A stretch of DNA of 64,000 nt. Source: an uncultured Oscillospiraceae bacterium (lineage in GTDB: Bacteria; Bacillota; Clostridia; Oscillospirales; Acutalibacteraceae). Shown here piece by piece: positions 43,866 through 53,022 of this stretch; the stretch's first letter is position 1, and every line of letters starts with the position of its first letter. The translations under genes and the position numbers were made by a program. The stretch is from contig UQBX01000001.1 in NCBI GenBank assembly GCA_900539425.1, positions 121,891 to 185,890 of the forward strand. The letters are read 5' to 3'. The notes under the pieces were generated by a model, which was not told the DNA's origin, searched no databases, and saw nothing but the letters and a program-made list of their open reading frames with translations.

Positions 43866-44716
43866 ACTCTGCTCTCCTTTAATACATCTTCAAGTGCTAC
43901 ACGCGGGAACACCTCAAGCACTCCGCCGCGGGTAGAGTTATATACTTTTATACCGTGGGAATCGGCATATTCCTTTACCTTTTCATAACCTACTATCAGC
44001 TTAGGCGTTGCATATTTTCTTGCCCTGTCCTCAACGCCGCTGTCAACAAAATGTTCTTTTTCACCGAGATAAGTGCAATCTGCGCCAAGCAGGTATATCT
44101 CCTTAAATCCCATATAAACGGCAAGTTCTATGCAGGAATATGCAATTGAATAGCCGTCATAAACAATATCGTATGCGTCATCGCTGAATTTGGCGTAATA
44201 TTTTTCTCGCAAAATATCGTAAGAATGATATTTGGTATCAGTGGGAAATTCAATCCATTCTTTTTCTCTTTTAAATTTTCCGGGTATATTATCGCTGATA
44301 AAAACCGGAACTTCTTTGTGTTTTCTTATGAGTTCCTGCAATTTTTCAAAAACAAGATTATCCTGAATAGCAAAATATGTTGGGCGCCATTTAGTTTTAT
44401 CATAGAGCTTGCAAATAGAATTCATACTTATTGTATTTTCATTTTTAAGGCTTTCAAGATCCTCCATTGTAAGAGAAGGACCGGTTGCTATGATAAAACA
44501 TCTTTCGCCGTTATGAATTCCTTTATAATCCAAAAGCTTTTTATATTTAGCTCCGCCTATTCCCTTGCTTCTTAAATATCTTTTCGTGTTTACAACAGCA
44601 CCCTGAAGAGAAAACTGAATACGTCTGTAAAAAACATACAGACTGTTAAAATACTTATTATTATCCGAAAAGTCACGCAAGGTGTTATGTATTTTCTTTG
44701 CAAAAGAATTCATCAT
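43862..44716 (-). CDS. DUF115/MptE-like protein
   Basis: 284 residues. The conserved core ERCFIIATGPSLTMEDLESL with SMNSICKL, followed by FKEIYLLGADCTYLG, marks PF01973, the family that includes Maf motility proteins acting on pseudaminic or legionaminic acids and archaeal MptE. Beside a CMP-sugar cytidylyltransferase, transfer of a CMP-activated acid is the likely job, though only by analogy. It overlaps the next gene by 4 bases (ATGA). Confidence 0.85.
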   Translation of the reverse strand: MMNSFAKKIHNTLRDFSDNNKYFNSLYVFYRRIQFSLQGAVVNTKRYLRSKGIGGAKYKKLLDYKGIHNGERCFIIATGPSLTMEDLESLKNENTISMNSICKLYDKTKWRPTYFAIQDNLVFEKLQELIRKHKEVPVFISDNIPGKFKREKEWIEFPTDTKYHSYDILREKYYAKFSDDAYDIVYDGYSIAYSCIELAVYMGFKEIYLLGADCTYLGEKEHFVDSGVEDRARKYATPKLIVGYEKVKEYADSHGIKVYNSTRGGVLEVFPRVALEDVLKESRV

Positions 44717-44799
44717 ATAATAACTGCCTTTTTAACATTCAGCTGCTAAGGCTGAATTTAGTGAACAATATTTAAGGCTCTTAATCTGTCTTTCTACTT

Positions 44800-45693
44800 T
44801 TAGCCTTTTTCATACTGTTTTTTCCATGTTGTATAAATAACTGCTGCGGGCGCTGCGCAAATAACAGCAAGGGCTTTGCTTTGCGAATTTCTTAAAAGCC
44901 ACGCAAAACTTTCACCCGCAAATCTGCCGTAAATAAAGTACTGCAGCATAGACTTTACTTTATGCTTAAAATCCACATCCGAGCTGAGAAAAGCCTCTGC
45001 CCTTGCAACGCATCCTCGGGGGGACTGAATATTGTGCCTGCGGCGGTTACGTGTAATTCCATCGCCAAGATATTCGGAAACATAAATTGCCTTATTGAAA
45101 AAACGCATTTTATATTTCCCTGAAATTTTTACCCACACGGTATCTTCGCCAAGGAATTTTTCTCCCTCAAACTCCGGAAAAGGAAATTCCCGCAGTTTTT
45201 CGGTAAACCACACCTCTGCCATGTCGCCCTCAAGCCCTCCGTTTACCCTGCATTCGCAGTATGTGGACTTAATATCGTCACTTGGGAGTGGGGGGCTCAA
45301 ATAGCCCGAGCCGTCAGGCTTCGTACGCAGAAAGCTCAGCCCGCACAAATCTTCTTCGGATTTATAAAGGCTGTATTTTTCGTATATGACATTAACAGCA
45401 TCAGAAGTAAGATAATCATCGCTGTCAACGATAAAAACAAGCGGAGTTGATATTTTATCAAGCGAGTAATTCAGCGCAGTATGCTTTCCGCCGTTTTCTT
45501 TCTTATAGTATCTAACACTGAACTCATTGCAGCTTACCCACTGCTGTGAAAATAACGAAGTATCATCCGTACTGCCGTCATCAACGATAAGCCATTCAAA
45601 ATTCTTGTTGGTCTGAGTCAAAAGCGATTCAAACAGCTTCTGCAAACCCTGCCGCCTGTTGTAAGCGGGTGTTAAAACGGTTAAATCTGCCAT
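44800..45693 (-). CDS. family 2 glycosyltransferase
   Basis: 297 residues. It starts LTVLTPAYNRRQGLQKLFE, with FEWLIVDDGSTDDTSLF and LVFIVDSDDYLTSD (the DxD motif). The acceptor side has EGDMAEVWFTEKLREFPFPE and GEDTVWVKISGKYKM, the pattern of rhamnosyl/galactosyl-type GT2 enzymes with ExD catalysis. The ATG lies 1 base after the radical SAM gene's stop. It is followed by an 83-base gap before the DUF115 gene. Confidence 0.92.
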   Translation of the reverse strand: MADLTVLTPAYNRRQGLQKLFESLLTQTNKNFEWLIVDDGSTDDTSLFSQQWVSCNEFSVRYYKKENGGKHTALNYSLDKISTPLVFIVDSDDYLTSDAVNVIYEKYSLYKSEEDLCGLSFLRTKPDGSGYLSPPLPSDDIKSTYCECRVNGGLEGDMAEVWFTEKLREFPFPEFEGEKFLGEDTVWVKISGKYKMRFFNKAIYVSEYLGDGITRNRRRHNIQSPRGCVARAEAFLSSDVDFKHKVKSMLQYFIYGRFAGESFAWLLRNSQSKALAVICAAPAAVIYTTWKKQYEKG

Positions 45694-45694
45694 A

Positions 45695-46870
45695 TCATTT
45701 TACACCGAGCTGACTTGCTATATCGGCATCCACGATTTCCTCGCCGCTTGTGCCTACAAGCGCTTTTTTGGATTTTTCAGAAAGTCCGTCATTAACAACG
45801 GCATTTATATCGCATGTGGAAAGGGAATCCAGTTCGGCTTTTGTAACTTTACCGTCCCTGAAATCGCGAACTATAGGCAATTCATACATATTGTATTTTT
45901 TATTGCTGAAAAAGCGCAGGAATTTATGCTTTATTACCCACGCTGCGGGCACCCATATATACTTGTGCATAGCGGGTGAAACCGAACCTATCATCCAGCA
46001 GTTTCTGTTGCATGAACGCACTTTTTTACGTACGTTCTCTGCCTGTTCACTGTTCCAAAGCTCGTCCCAGCTCTGTTCGTTGAGGTTGCCCATAACCTCT
46101 TTTTCCTTTGTGCCGTTGCACGGCATAACATCGCCGTAAGGGTCAATGAAAAATGTATCAAACGCCATATCGCAGGGCAAAAGACGTTTCTGACCGTATA
46201 TGTAATTTATAAGACCGTGATTAAAATATGCCCTGAACCACTTTTTGGGACTGTTGCTCTTGAGAAGCTCATTTATAAGATTTTCAAAGTTCTTAGCCAC
46301 CATGGGGCGGTCTTTTATGATATTATTTGACTCAACAAAATAAAAGGAATTGTGAAGCGACGCTGTTGCAAATTCCATATTAAGTTCATCAGAAAGCTTA
46401 TACAAAGGCACAAGATCCTTAGCGTTCGCATCCTGAACAGTCATACCGAAGCCGACATCAGGGTGATGCATCTCAACAAGCTTTTTAAGTGTGGTATATC
46501 CTCTGTTAAAACCATCATCAAGACCGCGTATGGCATTATTTGTCTCCTCAAGGCCCTCTATTGAAATCCTAATGCCTACATTGGGAAATTCCTTGCAGAG
46601 GTCAATAATTCTATCAGTAAAAAAGCCGTTTGTTGATATTACGATTCTATCGCTCTTTTTGTAAAGCTCACGCACTATCTCCTTGAGATCCGTTCTTATA
46701 AACGGCTCTCCGCCCGTAATATTTGTAAAATACATGGGCGGAAGTTTTCTGATAGTATCAAGACTTATCTCTTCATCTGGTGATGAGGGGCGCTTATACC
46801 TGCTGCACATATTGCAGCGTGCGTTACATCGGTATGTAACTATTACCGTTCCGTTTAATTTTTTAGACAT
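45695..46870 (-). CDS. radical SAM protein with SPASM-like end, in the capsule operon
   Basis: 391 residues. Cys15, Cys19 and Cys22 in CNARCNMC (CX3CX2C) bind the radical SAM 4Fe-4S cluster, followed by FTNITGGEPFIRTDL (GGE motif). A C-terminal set of cysteines (LPCDMAFDTFFIDPYGDVMPCNG, then CNRNCW) resembles a SPASM/twitch cluster site. The enzyme class makes difficult C-H modifications, here perhaps on a sugar or lipid carrier. GGTGAT precedes the ATG. Placement between glycosyltransferase genes is the only hint of substrate. Confidence 0.88.
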   Translation of the reverse strand: MSKKLNGTVIVTYRCNARCNMCSRYKRPSSPDEEISLDTIRKLPPMYFTNITGGEPFIRTDLKEIVRELYKKSDRIVISTNGFFTDRIIDLCKEFPNVGIRISIEGLEETNNAIRGLDDGFNRGYTTLKKLVEMHHPDVGFGMTVQDANAKDLVPLYKLSDELNMEFATASLHNSFYFVESNNIIKDRPMVAKNFENLINELLKSNSPKKWFRAYFNHGLINYIYGQKRLLPCDMAFDTFFIDPYGDVMPCNGTKEKEVMGNLNEQSWDELWNSEQAENVRKKVRSCNRNCWMIGSVSPAMHKYIWVPAAWVIKHKFLRFFSNKKYNMYELPIVRDFRDGKVTKAELDSLSTCDINAVVNDGLSEKSKKALVGTSGEEIVDADIASQLGVK

Positions 46871-47054
46871 TTTTTATCACCGTTCTTTGTTTTTGATTAA
46901 AACAATCAAAAACAAGTATTCTGAAAAATTTTATTTTCAAACAATATGATTTGATATAGCTGTAAAATTAAAGCGCTTAAAAGGAACTCCTGCAAATTAT
47001 AATTATCGGTGTGTGAACACAAACAGCCGATAAAATAATCTGCTTTAAAAATCT

Positions 47055-48254
47055 TTATTTGAGCAATTCAAAGTATTTTTCTGCGTATTCGCTGACTGAC
47101 ATGAAACTGTTATTTTTGCAAGCGTTCGTAATTTTTTTGGTAAAAGTTTCATCATCGTTTATCAGAGAAATTTTGGAAACCAGATCCTCCGCATCTCCGG
47201 CTTTGAAAAGCAGACCGTTAATTCCGTTCTCTACAAGTTCCGGAATGCCGCCTATATCGGCGCCTATTACAGGAGTACCCAACGATATGCTTTCCATAAC
47301 TGAAAGAGGGCAGTTTTCATACCAAATACTTGGATAAACACTTGCTTTTGCCTGCAAAATGAGCGAGCTGAGTTCTTCTCCGCTTTTAAATCCAACATTT
47401 TCTATATTGGGGATTTTGCTTATCTCGCTTTCCATTGGGCCTGTGCCTGCAAAAATGAATTTCACATCTGGCAACAAGGAACAGGCTTTAAGTAATGTTT
47501 CAATACCCTTTTCCTGAGAAAATCTTCCGAAATAAAGAATATAATCTTTTTTGGGAAGATCAAAATTACCGTCAATATCTATAAAATTGTGCAGTGCTAC
47601 AGTCTTTGACCTCAAAATCGGATTTGTATCCAGCTTTGACTTCATAAAATTACTGCAGCATATTATCTTATCGATCTGATCGTATGTTTTTCTATTATTC
47701 CAGTACGTTGCCTCAATAAAACCAATCGCTGATTTCAGAGTTGAACCGTGAACACATTTTCCTTTGATACAGTTTATATATCCGCCGCCTATACATTTTT
47801 CACAATTTTCATTTGTGTTGGGATTATTGAGCATATGATTAGGGCATATAAGCTGATAATCGTGGGCAGTGTAAACTATTTTTACACGGTGCTGTGTTTC
47901 TTTTTCCCATTTTCTGATCTCTAAAATTACAGAAGGGGTAATCTGATAGTTGAAATTATTCAGATGAACTATATCGGGATTAAAGCTGTCCAGAACTTTC
48001 CTTATCTTTTTTCTTGCTTCTGCGGAATAAACAGTTTTAAGAGCAAGAGGTATTTTTTTTAATGCGCTGCTGTCATGGAAATCCATATTCTCAGTGTAAC
48101 AGCCCGCCGAATTTGAAACACATCTGTCCGGGTGCTCCATGCCGAAATATTCCACCTGATTACCCGCTGATTGCAGATATTCTCCTAATTTAAACATATA
48201 AGTTTCTGAACCGCCGTTTGGATACAGAAACTTATTGACCATAAGTATCTTCAT
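47055..48254 (-). CDS. family 4 glycosyltransferase
   Basis: 399 residues. The N-terminal Rossmann half begins KILMVNKFLYPNGGSETYMFKLGEY. The C-terminal nucleotide-binding half has LYFGRFSQEKGIETLLKA and the EX7E site starting ESISLGTPVIGADIGGIPE. A Cys-rich insert (CPNHMLNNPNTNENCEKCIG, CIKGKC) resembles a zinc-binding loop common in this subgroup. It overlaps the next GT gene by 1 base. A 184-base gap follows before the radical SAM gene. Confidence 0.93.
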   Translation of the reverse strand: MKILMVNKFLYPNGGSETYMFKLGEYLQSAGNQVEYFGMEHPDRCVSNSAGCYTENMDFHDSSALKKIPLALKTVYSAEARKKIRKVLDSFNPDIVHLNNFNYQITPSVILEIRKWEKETQHRVKIVYTAHDYQLICPNHMLNNPNTNENCEKCIGGGYINCIKGKCVHGSTLKSAIGFIEATYWNNRKTYDQIDKIICCSNFMKSKLDTNPILRSKTVALHNFIDIDGNFDLPKKDYILYFGRFSQEKGIETLLKACSLLPDVKFIFAGTGPMESEISKIPNIENVGFKSGEELSSLILQAKASVYPSIWYENCPLSVMESISLGTPVIGADIGGIPELVENGINGLLFKAGDAEDLVSKISLINDDETFTKKITNACKNNSFMSVSEYAEKYFELLK

Positions 48255-49387
48255 TATTTTCCCCTGTAAAGGCTGAGCGTCTGGCGGCAGACATCCTGCC
48301 AGTTATATTTATTGCAGATGAACTGTGAAGCCTCTGCTTTATATCCGTTCACAATATCGCTGTTTTTCAGCAGCAGCTCCAGCTGTTTTTTTAAGGAAGC
48401 CGTATTTCCTTTTTCAAAGCAGACAGCCTTATCCCCGCAAACCTCTGTGCATTCGGGTATATCGGAAGTAAGGCAGCAATTGCCGTAGCTCATAGCCTCC
48501 AGCAGACTTATCGGCATACCTTCAAGGTCGCTCGGAAGAACATAAACATAAGCATTTGAATAGAGTTCTTCCAGCACCCTGCCCTGAACAAAATCTGTAA
48601 AAATTATATTTTTACCCTGCGCTTTTTGCTTCAGTTCCTCAAAATACTCCTGTGAATGGCTGGAACCTCCTGCAATTACAAGCGGCATTTGGGTATCTAT
48701 CTGTGAATAAGCGTCAATAAGATAATGAATACCCTTTTCAGGCACTATCCTACCCAGATAAAGAATATATCCGTCCTTTTCAAGCTTATACTTTTGAGTT
48801 ATAAGCGACGCTGTTCTTATCTCCGGGGCATTCACTCCGTTGGGGATAAAGACGGTATCCCTGCCGTATTCATTTTTGAAATAATCCTGCACTGATCGCG
48901 ACAGCACGATTATCTCATCAGCATACTTTGCAGCTGTTTTTTCTCCGAATTTAAGATATTTTGAAGCAAAACCGCCCCATTTTGATCTCTGCCAGTCAAG
49001 TCCGTGAATAGTTACTAAAGTGCGAATTCCGAAAATCTTTGGCAAAAAGCACATTGCCGCAGGGCCTTCGGCATGAAAATGCACAACATCATATCTTCCG
49101 AACAATGACCTGACCGCGGCCAGAAAACTATATACGAACGCATTTAACGTTTTTGACTTAGGAGTGGGAACGGTTATTATTTTTATATTGCCGTCAATCG
49201 GCATGTTATCACTTTTAAACTCTGCGCCTGAAACGTGGGCTCCGCTTCTGTTATAGACGTCAACTCTGTTGCCGGCTTTTGCCATTAGATTGGAAAGCTC
49301 ATAAACAACTATCTCAACGCCGCCTTCCCTTGACGGTATCCTTTTATGCCCTATCATGGCAATTTTCAGCTTTTTATCATTGCTCAT
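48254..49387 (-). CDS. family 4 glycosyltransferase
   Basis: 377 residues. It starts LKIAMIGHKRIPSREGGVEIVVYELSN, with FHAEGPAAMCFLPKIFGIRTL and LVTIHGLDWQRSKWGGFA, and then IIVLSRSVQDYF. The donor half has LYLGRIVPEKGIHYLIDAY and LLEAMSYGNCCLTSDIPE. It adds an early sugar to the lipid carrier, following the initiating transferase encoded upstream (4-base overlap). Confidence 0.93.
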   Translation of the reverse strand: MSNDKKLKIAMIGHKRIPSREGGVEIVVYELSNLMAKAGNRVDVYNRSGAHVSGAEFKSDNMPIDGNIKIITVPTPKSKTLNAFVYSFLAAVRSLFGRYDVVHFHAEGPAAMCFLPKIFGIRTLVTIHGLDWQRSKWGGFASKYLKFGEKTAAKYADEIIVLSRSVQDYFKNEYGRDTVFIPNGVNAPEIRTASLITQKYKLEKDGYILYLGRIVPEKGIHYLIDAYSQIDTQMPLVIAGGSSHSQEYFEELKQKAQGKNIIFTDFVQGRVLEELYSNAYVYVLPSDLEGMPISLLEAMSYGNCCLTSDIPECTEVCGDKAVCFEKGNTASLKKQLELLLKNSDIVNGYKAEASQFICNKYNWQDVCRQTLSLYRGK

Positions 49388-50880
49388 TCCGCGCCTATCC
49401 CCCTGATAACGACACGAACCGTTTTGAGCATTATTTTGATATCAAGCCAAATGCTCCAGTTATCTATATATTCGCAGTCAAGTTTTACTACATCTTCAAA
49501 ATTTTTTATTTCCGAACGGCCGCTAACCTGCCACATGCCCGTAATGCCGGGACGCATGGAAAGACGGCGCTTATGATGGCTTTCGTACTTTGAAAATTCT
49601 TCAAGCGTAGGAGGTCTGGTGCCTATAAGGCTCATATCGCCTTTAAGAACATTCCAGAACTGAGGAAGCTCGTCTATACTTGTTTTACGGATAAATCTGC
49701 CTACCTTTGTGATACGGGGATCATTATCCATTTTAAACATCAGCCCGTCCATTTTATTCTGCGCCATCAGCTCTTTTTTTCTTTCCTCGGCGTCAACATA
49801 CATTGAACGAAGCTTATAAATATTGAACACTCTGCCGTTTTTACCAACACGCTGCTGCTTAAAAATAAGAGGACCGCGTGATTCTATAAGAAGCGGTACT
49901 GCAACTATAAGAATGATCGGCAGGGAAACAATACTGCCGACAAGGCCGCCTATAATATCAATTAAACGTTTGAAAAATGCCGCAGAAAGTGACATCTGAC
50001 GCGCGGCAGAAAGAGTTGCCGTAGGCACACCTGCCACAACAGCACACTCAACATTATCAAATTCACTGTTTTCAACAAATTTTTCAAGAGAAGGCAGATT
50101 TATATGAACAATGGTGCCCATACTTTCTATCTCTTCTGCAATTTCTGTTACTTCAGTTTCATACTCATAAGGAATATTTATATAGACCTCATCAAGCGAC
50201 TCGCGGCGCACCCAATCCACTACGTTAGTAATATTTGCAACTACAGGTACATCTGAAATACGCTTTTCTACGGCAGACTTTACAGCAACTTTTGAAGAAC
50301 ACCTTTCACCGTTTGAATCACTGTAAACATATTTTCCATCAAGCATTTCAGCATCAAGAAGAGCAATGCCTTTTATATTTCTTGTCCAGTCCTGCTGAAG
50401 TTCAGCAACATAGTCCTGCGCTCTTTTCCCTACCGTAATTACACCTGTCAGGCTGACAAGACCGGAATGATAAAAATGCCGTATCAGGAGCCTTTTCGTA
50501 AAATACCTGTTAATACACGATAAAATTATGAACAGTTCAAGTGAAAGCAGGAACATATATCGGCCGTTTATGAAATCGCTTCTTGTTAAAACTAGAGCTA
50601 CGGCAAGCGTCATATATGTTAAAAGACAGTTTCTGAGAACTGCCACAAATTCCCTTGCCCTGTTTCTGACGGACAGATCCATAGAAACGGAAAAGCCGAA
50701 GAAAATTACGCAGAAAGAAAGTATAAGTGAAATCAGGTATATCCATATAGCCTGCTTTGTATTATTAGGAACTTTATGCATGAAAATACAGATTATGTAT
50801 GAAATTGCATTAGATAAAAGCAGTGACAAAAGGTCAACCAGAAACTCAACTGAAAGCTGAGTAGCTTTTCTCTTATTCAT
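49384..50880 (-). CDS. initiating sugar transferase (polyprenyl glycosylphosphotransferase)
   Basis: 498 residues. Four N-terminal helices and a cofactor-like Rossmann domain (about 150-270) precede the bacterial sugar transferase domain. That domain has a fifth helix (LIDIIGGLVGSIVSLPIILI), then PLIFKQQRVGKNGRVF, STKTSIDEL-type IRKTSIDELPQFWNVLKGDMSLIGTRPP and GITGMWQVSGRSE. It puts the first sugar phosphate on undecaprenyl phosphate. AGAAGG precedes the ATG. It is the third gene of the operon. Confidence 0.95.
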   Translation of the reverse strand: MNKRKATQLSVEFLVDLLSLLLSNAISYIICIFMHKVPNNTKQAIWIYLISLILSFCVIFFGFSVSMDLSVRNRAREFVAVLRNCLLTYMTLAVALVLTRSDFINGRYMFLLSLELFIILSCINRYFTKRLLIRHFYHSGLVSLTGVITVGKRAQDYVAELQQDWTRNIKGIALLDAEMLDGKYVYSDSNGERCSSKVAVKSAVEKRISDVPVVANITNVVDWVRRESLDEVYINIPYEYETEVTEIAEEIESMGTIVHINLPSLEKFVENSEFDNVECAVVAGVPTATLSAARQMSLSAAFFKRLIDIIGGLVGSIVSLPIILIVAVPLLIESRGPLIFKQQRVGKNGRVFNIYKLRSMYVDAEERKKELMAQNKMDGLMFKMDNDPRITKVGRFIRKTSIDELPQFWNVLKGDMSLIGTRPPTLEEFSKYESHHKRRLSMRPGITGMWQVSGRSEIKNFEDVVKLDCEYIDNWSIWLDIKIMLKTVRVVIRGIGAE

Positions 50881-50925
50881 AAAACTCGCAACCTTCTGAA
50901 AGATCTATTGCCGGAAACGATCGGT

Positions 50926-51690
50926 TTATTTATATCCGTAACCGTAACCGTATGAATATTTATATTTGTAATCGTACTTCTTATAATACGAGTAATAACC
51001 GTGTCTGCCGGATGTAACATCGTTCAAAATAAATCCGAGAATGTTTCCTCCGATGCTGTCAAGATTTGAAACAGCTGTTTTGACCTCTGCTATATCGGTG
51101 GTTTCAGATTTGACGATCATTATATAGCCGGTTGTTTTCTGAGCGAAAACGGTGGCATCCGTAACAAGATTTACAGGAGGTGTGTCAATAAACACGCAGT
51201 CATAATGCTCTCTTACAAATTCGAGCAGTTTGTCCATTCTTGATGAAGAAATGAGTTCTGCGGGATTAGGCGGTATCTTGCCCCCTGTCAGCACTGAAAG
51301 GTTTTCAATATCCGTTTTTGAAACAGTGATATTATCCGTAAGCCCCGCAAGTATCTCTGAAAGTCCGTTCTTTACGGGAATCGAAAACATACGGTGAATC
51401 GTTGGGTTTCTCATATCACTGTCTATAAGAAGCGTCTTTTTGCCCATCTGAGCAAATGATATGGCAAGGTTTATGCTGTTGATTGTTTTACCGTTGTTTG
51501 CAGTGGGGCTTGTAACTACAAAAACAGGGCACTTTTCACCCTTCTGCATAAAGAGCAGATTTGTTCTGATAGCTGAATAAGCTTCTTTTACTACAAACGG
51601 CGATTCGGGGTTCAGTATTTTTTTGATATTATCTCTTGAAAATGACTTGGATTTGTCATTTGCATTTTTGTTTTTTCCGAAAAGAGCCAT
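50926..51690 (-). CDS. capsule tyrosine kinase (CpsD/CapB/YwqD type)
   Basis: 254 residues. The P-loop Walker A is in TANNGKT (63-69), the Walker A' motif is KTLLIDSDMRNP, and the Walker B-like motif is DCVFIDTPPVN. The C-terminal 25 residues hold about 11 tyrosines (KKYDYKYKYSYGYGYGYK), the autophosphorylation cluster of BY-kinases. Its phosphorylation state and CpsC control chain length and export. Its ATG shares one base with the cpsC stop. Confidence 0.95.
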   Translation of the reverse strand: MALFGKNKNANDKSKSFSRDNIKKILNPESPFVVKEAYSAIRTNLLFMQKGEKCPVFVVTSPTANNGKTINSINLAISFAQMGKKTLLIDSDMRNPTIHRMFSIPVKNGLSEILAGLTDNITVSKTDIENLSVLTGGKIPPNPAELISSSRMDKLLEFVREHYDCVFIDTPPVNLVTDATVFAQKTTGYIMIVKSETTDIAEVKTAVSNLDSIGGNILGFILNDVTSGRHGYYSYYKKYDYKYKYSYGYGYGYK

Positions 51691-52460
51691 TATTTAACGC
51701 CCCCTTTCTTTATATTTGCCTTTTGCTGATTTTCATCTTCAGGCAGCTCTCCCGCTTTGGATGAAACAGGAATCAGTCTGGGTATGGTACCGATAACAGG
51801 AATATTTTTAAATTCTCTTTCAAGATCTGATTGGTCATTAACTGTTGTGTCAAATATCTCTCTGATAAAGAATATTACAAACGAAACCGCAAATCCAACA
51901 AGGGCACCTATAAGTATATTAAGTTTGAAATTAGGAGATGAAGGTGAACTCGGCACCTTTGCATAATCTATTACGCTTACACCGCCTGCCTTAATAGTAT
52001 CAACTATTGCATCGGGTGCAACATCGGCAATCGCATTTGCTATATCAGCCGCCAGCGCAGGGCTCTCATTTGAAACCGTAACCTTAAAAATCTCCGTTTC
52101 ATTAATCTGAGAGCAGGAGATCATTGAACGCAGCTGTGAAGCAGTCAATTCAAGGTTCAGATTCTGAGCAACTTCCTCAAGCACGAAATCACTTTCAAGC
52201 ACAACTATGTATGTATTTACAAGCTGCTGTGAAGCGGTTATCTCGCCCTGAGCAATAGAAGAATCAGTGCTGACTCTGTCCGTATTACTGTAAACATAAA
52301 GCGTGCATGATGCTGTATAGGTAGGTGTAATAAAAAACTCCGTAATACAGCCTGAAAGCACGGCGGTAATAAGAGTTCCCAAGATAATAAATACGATACG
52401 CTTTTTCAGCATTAAAAAGATTTTTCTTAAATCTATCTCTATTTCCTTAGATTCGTTCAC
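51690..52460 (-). CDS. capsule chain-length regulator (CpsC/Wzz type)
   Basis: 256 residues. One N-terminal helix (about 22-42), a periplasm-facing helical domain, a second helix (about 180-200) after SSPNFKLNILIGALVGFAVSF and a short tail form the Wzz plan. The start is GTG at 52460 with GGAGGATATACA ahead. Frames that reach further upstream read into the AT-rich promoter. It is first in the operon and modulates the tyrosine kinase encoded next. Confidence 0.93.
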   Translation of the reverse strand: MNESKEIEIDLRKIFLMLKKRIVFIILGTLITAVLSGCITEFFITPTYTASCTLYVYSNTDRVSTDSSIAQGEITASQQLVNTYIVVLESDFVLEEVAQNLNLELTASQLRSMISCSQINETEIFKVTVSNESPALAADIANAIADVAPDAIVDTIKAGGVSVIDYAKVPSSPSSPNFKLNILIGALVGFAVSFVIFFIREIFDTTVNDQSDLEREFKNIPVIGTIPRLIPVSSKAGELPEDENQQKANIKKGGVK

Positions 52461-52521
52461 TGTATATCCTCCGTTGAAACTTCCTAATATATAAATATAA
52501 ATCAATATTATATTTATATAA

Positions 52522-52550
52522 ATTATATCATAATATAGAAACCTAATCAA
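52522..52550 (-). promoter_or_regulatory. promoter of the capsule operon
   Basis: Minus strand: TTGATT (52545-52550), a 17-base spacer, TATAAT (52522-52527), 62 bases ahead of the GTG of cpsC. The leader between them is very AT-rich. Confidence 0.8.
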
Positions 52551-52575
52551 CTTAAAATAGGCAATTATAAAAGTA

Positions 52576-52605
52576 AAAGATACCAATATTGAATTGGTAT
52601 CTTTG
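52576..52605. terminator. intrinsic terminator
   Basis: AAAGATACCAAT and ATTGGTATCTTT form a 12-base stem with a short loop. It closes the Dabb-protein gene on the minus strand, just upstream of the capsule promoter. Confidence 0.8.
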
Positions 52606-52665
52606 TTAATAATTCATAAAAATCCGTGCGAGTTTGTTATAAACGTATCAAGCGTTAAATTATTA

Positions 52666-52956
52666 TCAGAATTCATAATCCACAGCTACAGAAGAAACTG
52701 TATTTGCATGCATATACGGTTTAACATATGAGCAGTGATATTCATCCTGCTGATAATCATCAAGCGCCTGCCTGTTTTCAAGCGTTACCTGAAGAATTAT
52801 ATCATAACTTCTCTGTGAGCCGAGGAAATCAGTTCCCACCTCTATATCTTTCATCATGGGAACCTTGCCCTTCATTGAGAGCAGCCTTTCCTTAGCTTCA
52901 GCTTTAGTGCTGTCATTACTTTCTTTGAGTTTGAAGCAAACTATATGCTTTACCAT
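52666..52956 (-). CDS. Dabb (stress-responsive A/B barrel) protein
   Basis: 96 residues, one Dabb barrel. It starts VKHIVCFKLKESND and carries DIILQVTLENRQALDDYQQDEYHCSYV, with the His near the end typical of the family. These dimeric barrels are known from stress proteins and some cyclases; the ligand here is unknown. AGGAGG precedes the ATG. It is a single-gene unit between two terminators. Confidence 0.9.
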   Translation of the reverse strand: MVKHIVCFKLKESNDSTKAEAKERLLSMKGKVPMMKDIEVGTDFLGSQRSYDIILQVTLENRQALDDYQQDEYHCSYVKPYMHANTVSSVAVDYEF

Positions 52957-52971
52957 AAAAATACCTCCTGA

Positions 52972-53004
52972 ATAAAAAAAGCGGTATCGAATACCGATAC
53001 CGCT
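52972..53004 (-). terminator. terminator of rny
   Basis: AGCGGTATCG and CGATACCGCT form a perfect 10-base stem with a short loop. On the minus strand it is followed by seven Ts. Confidence 0.88.
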
Positions 53005-53022
53005 ATTATAAATTACAAACGA

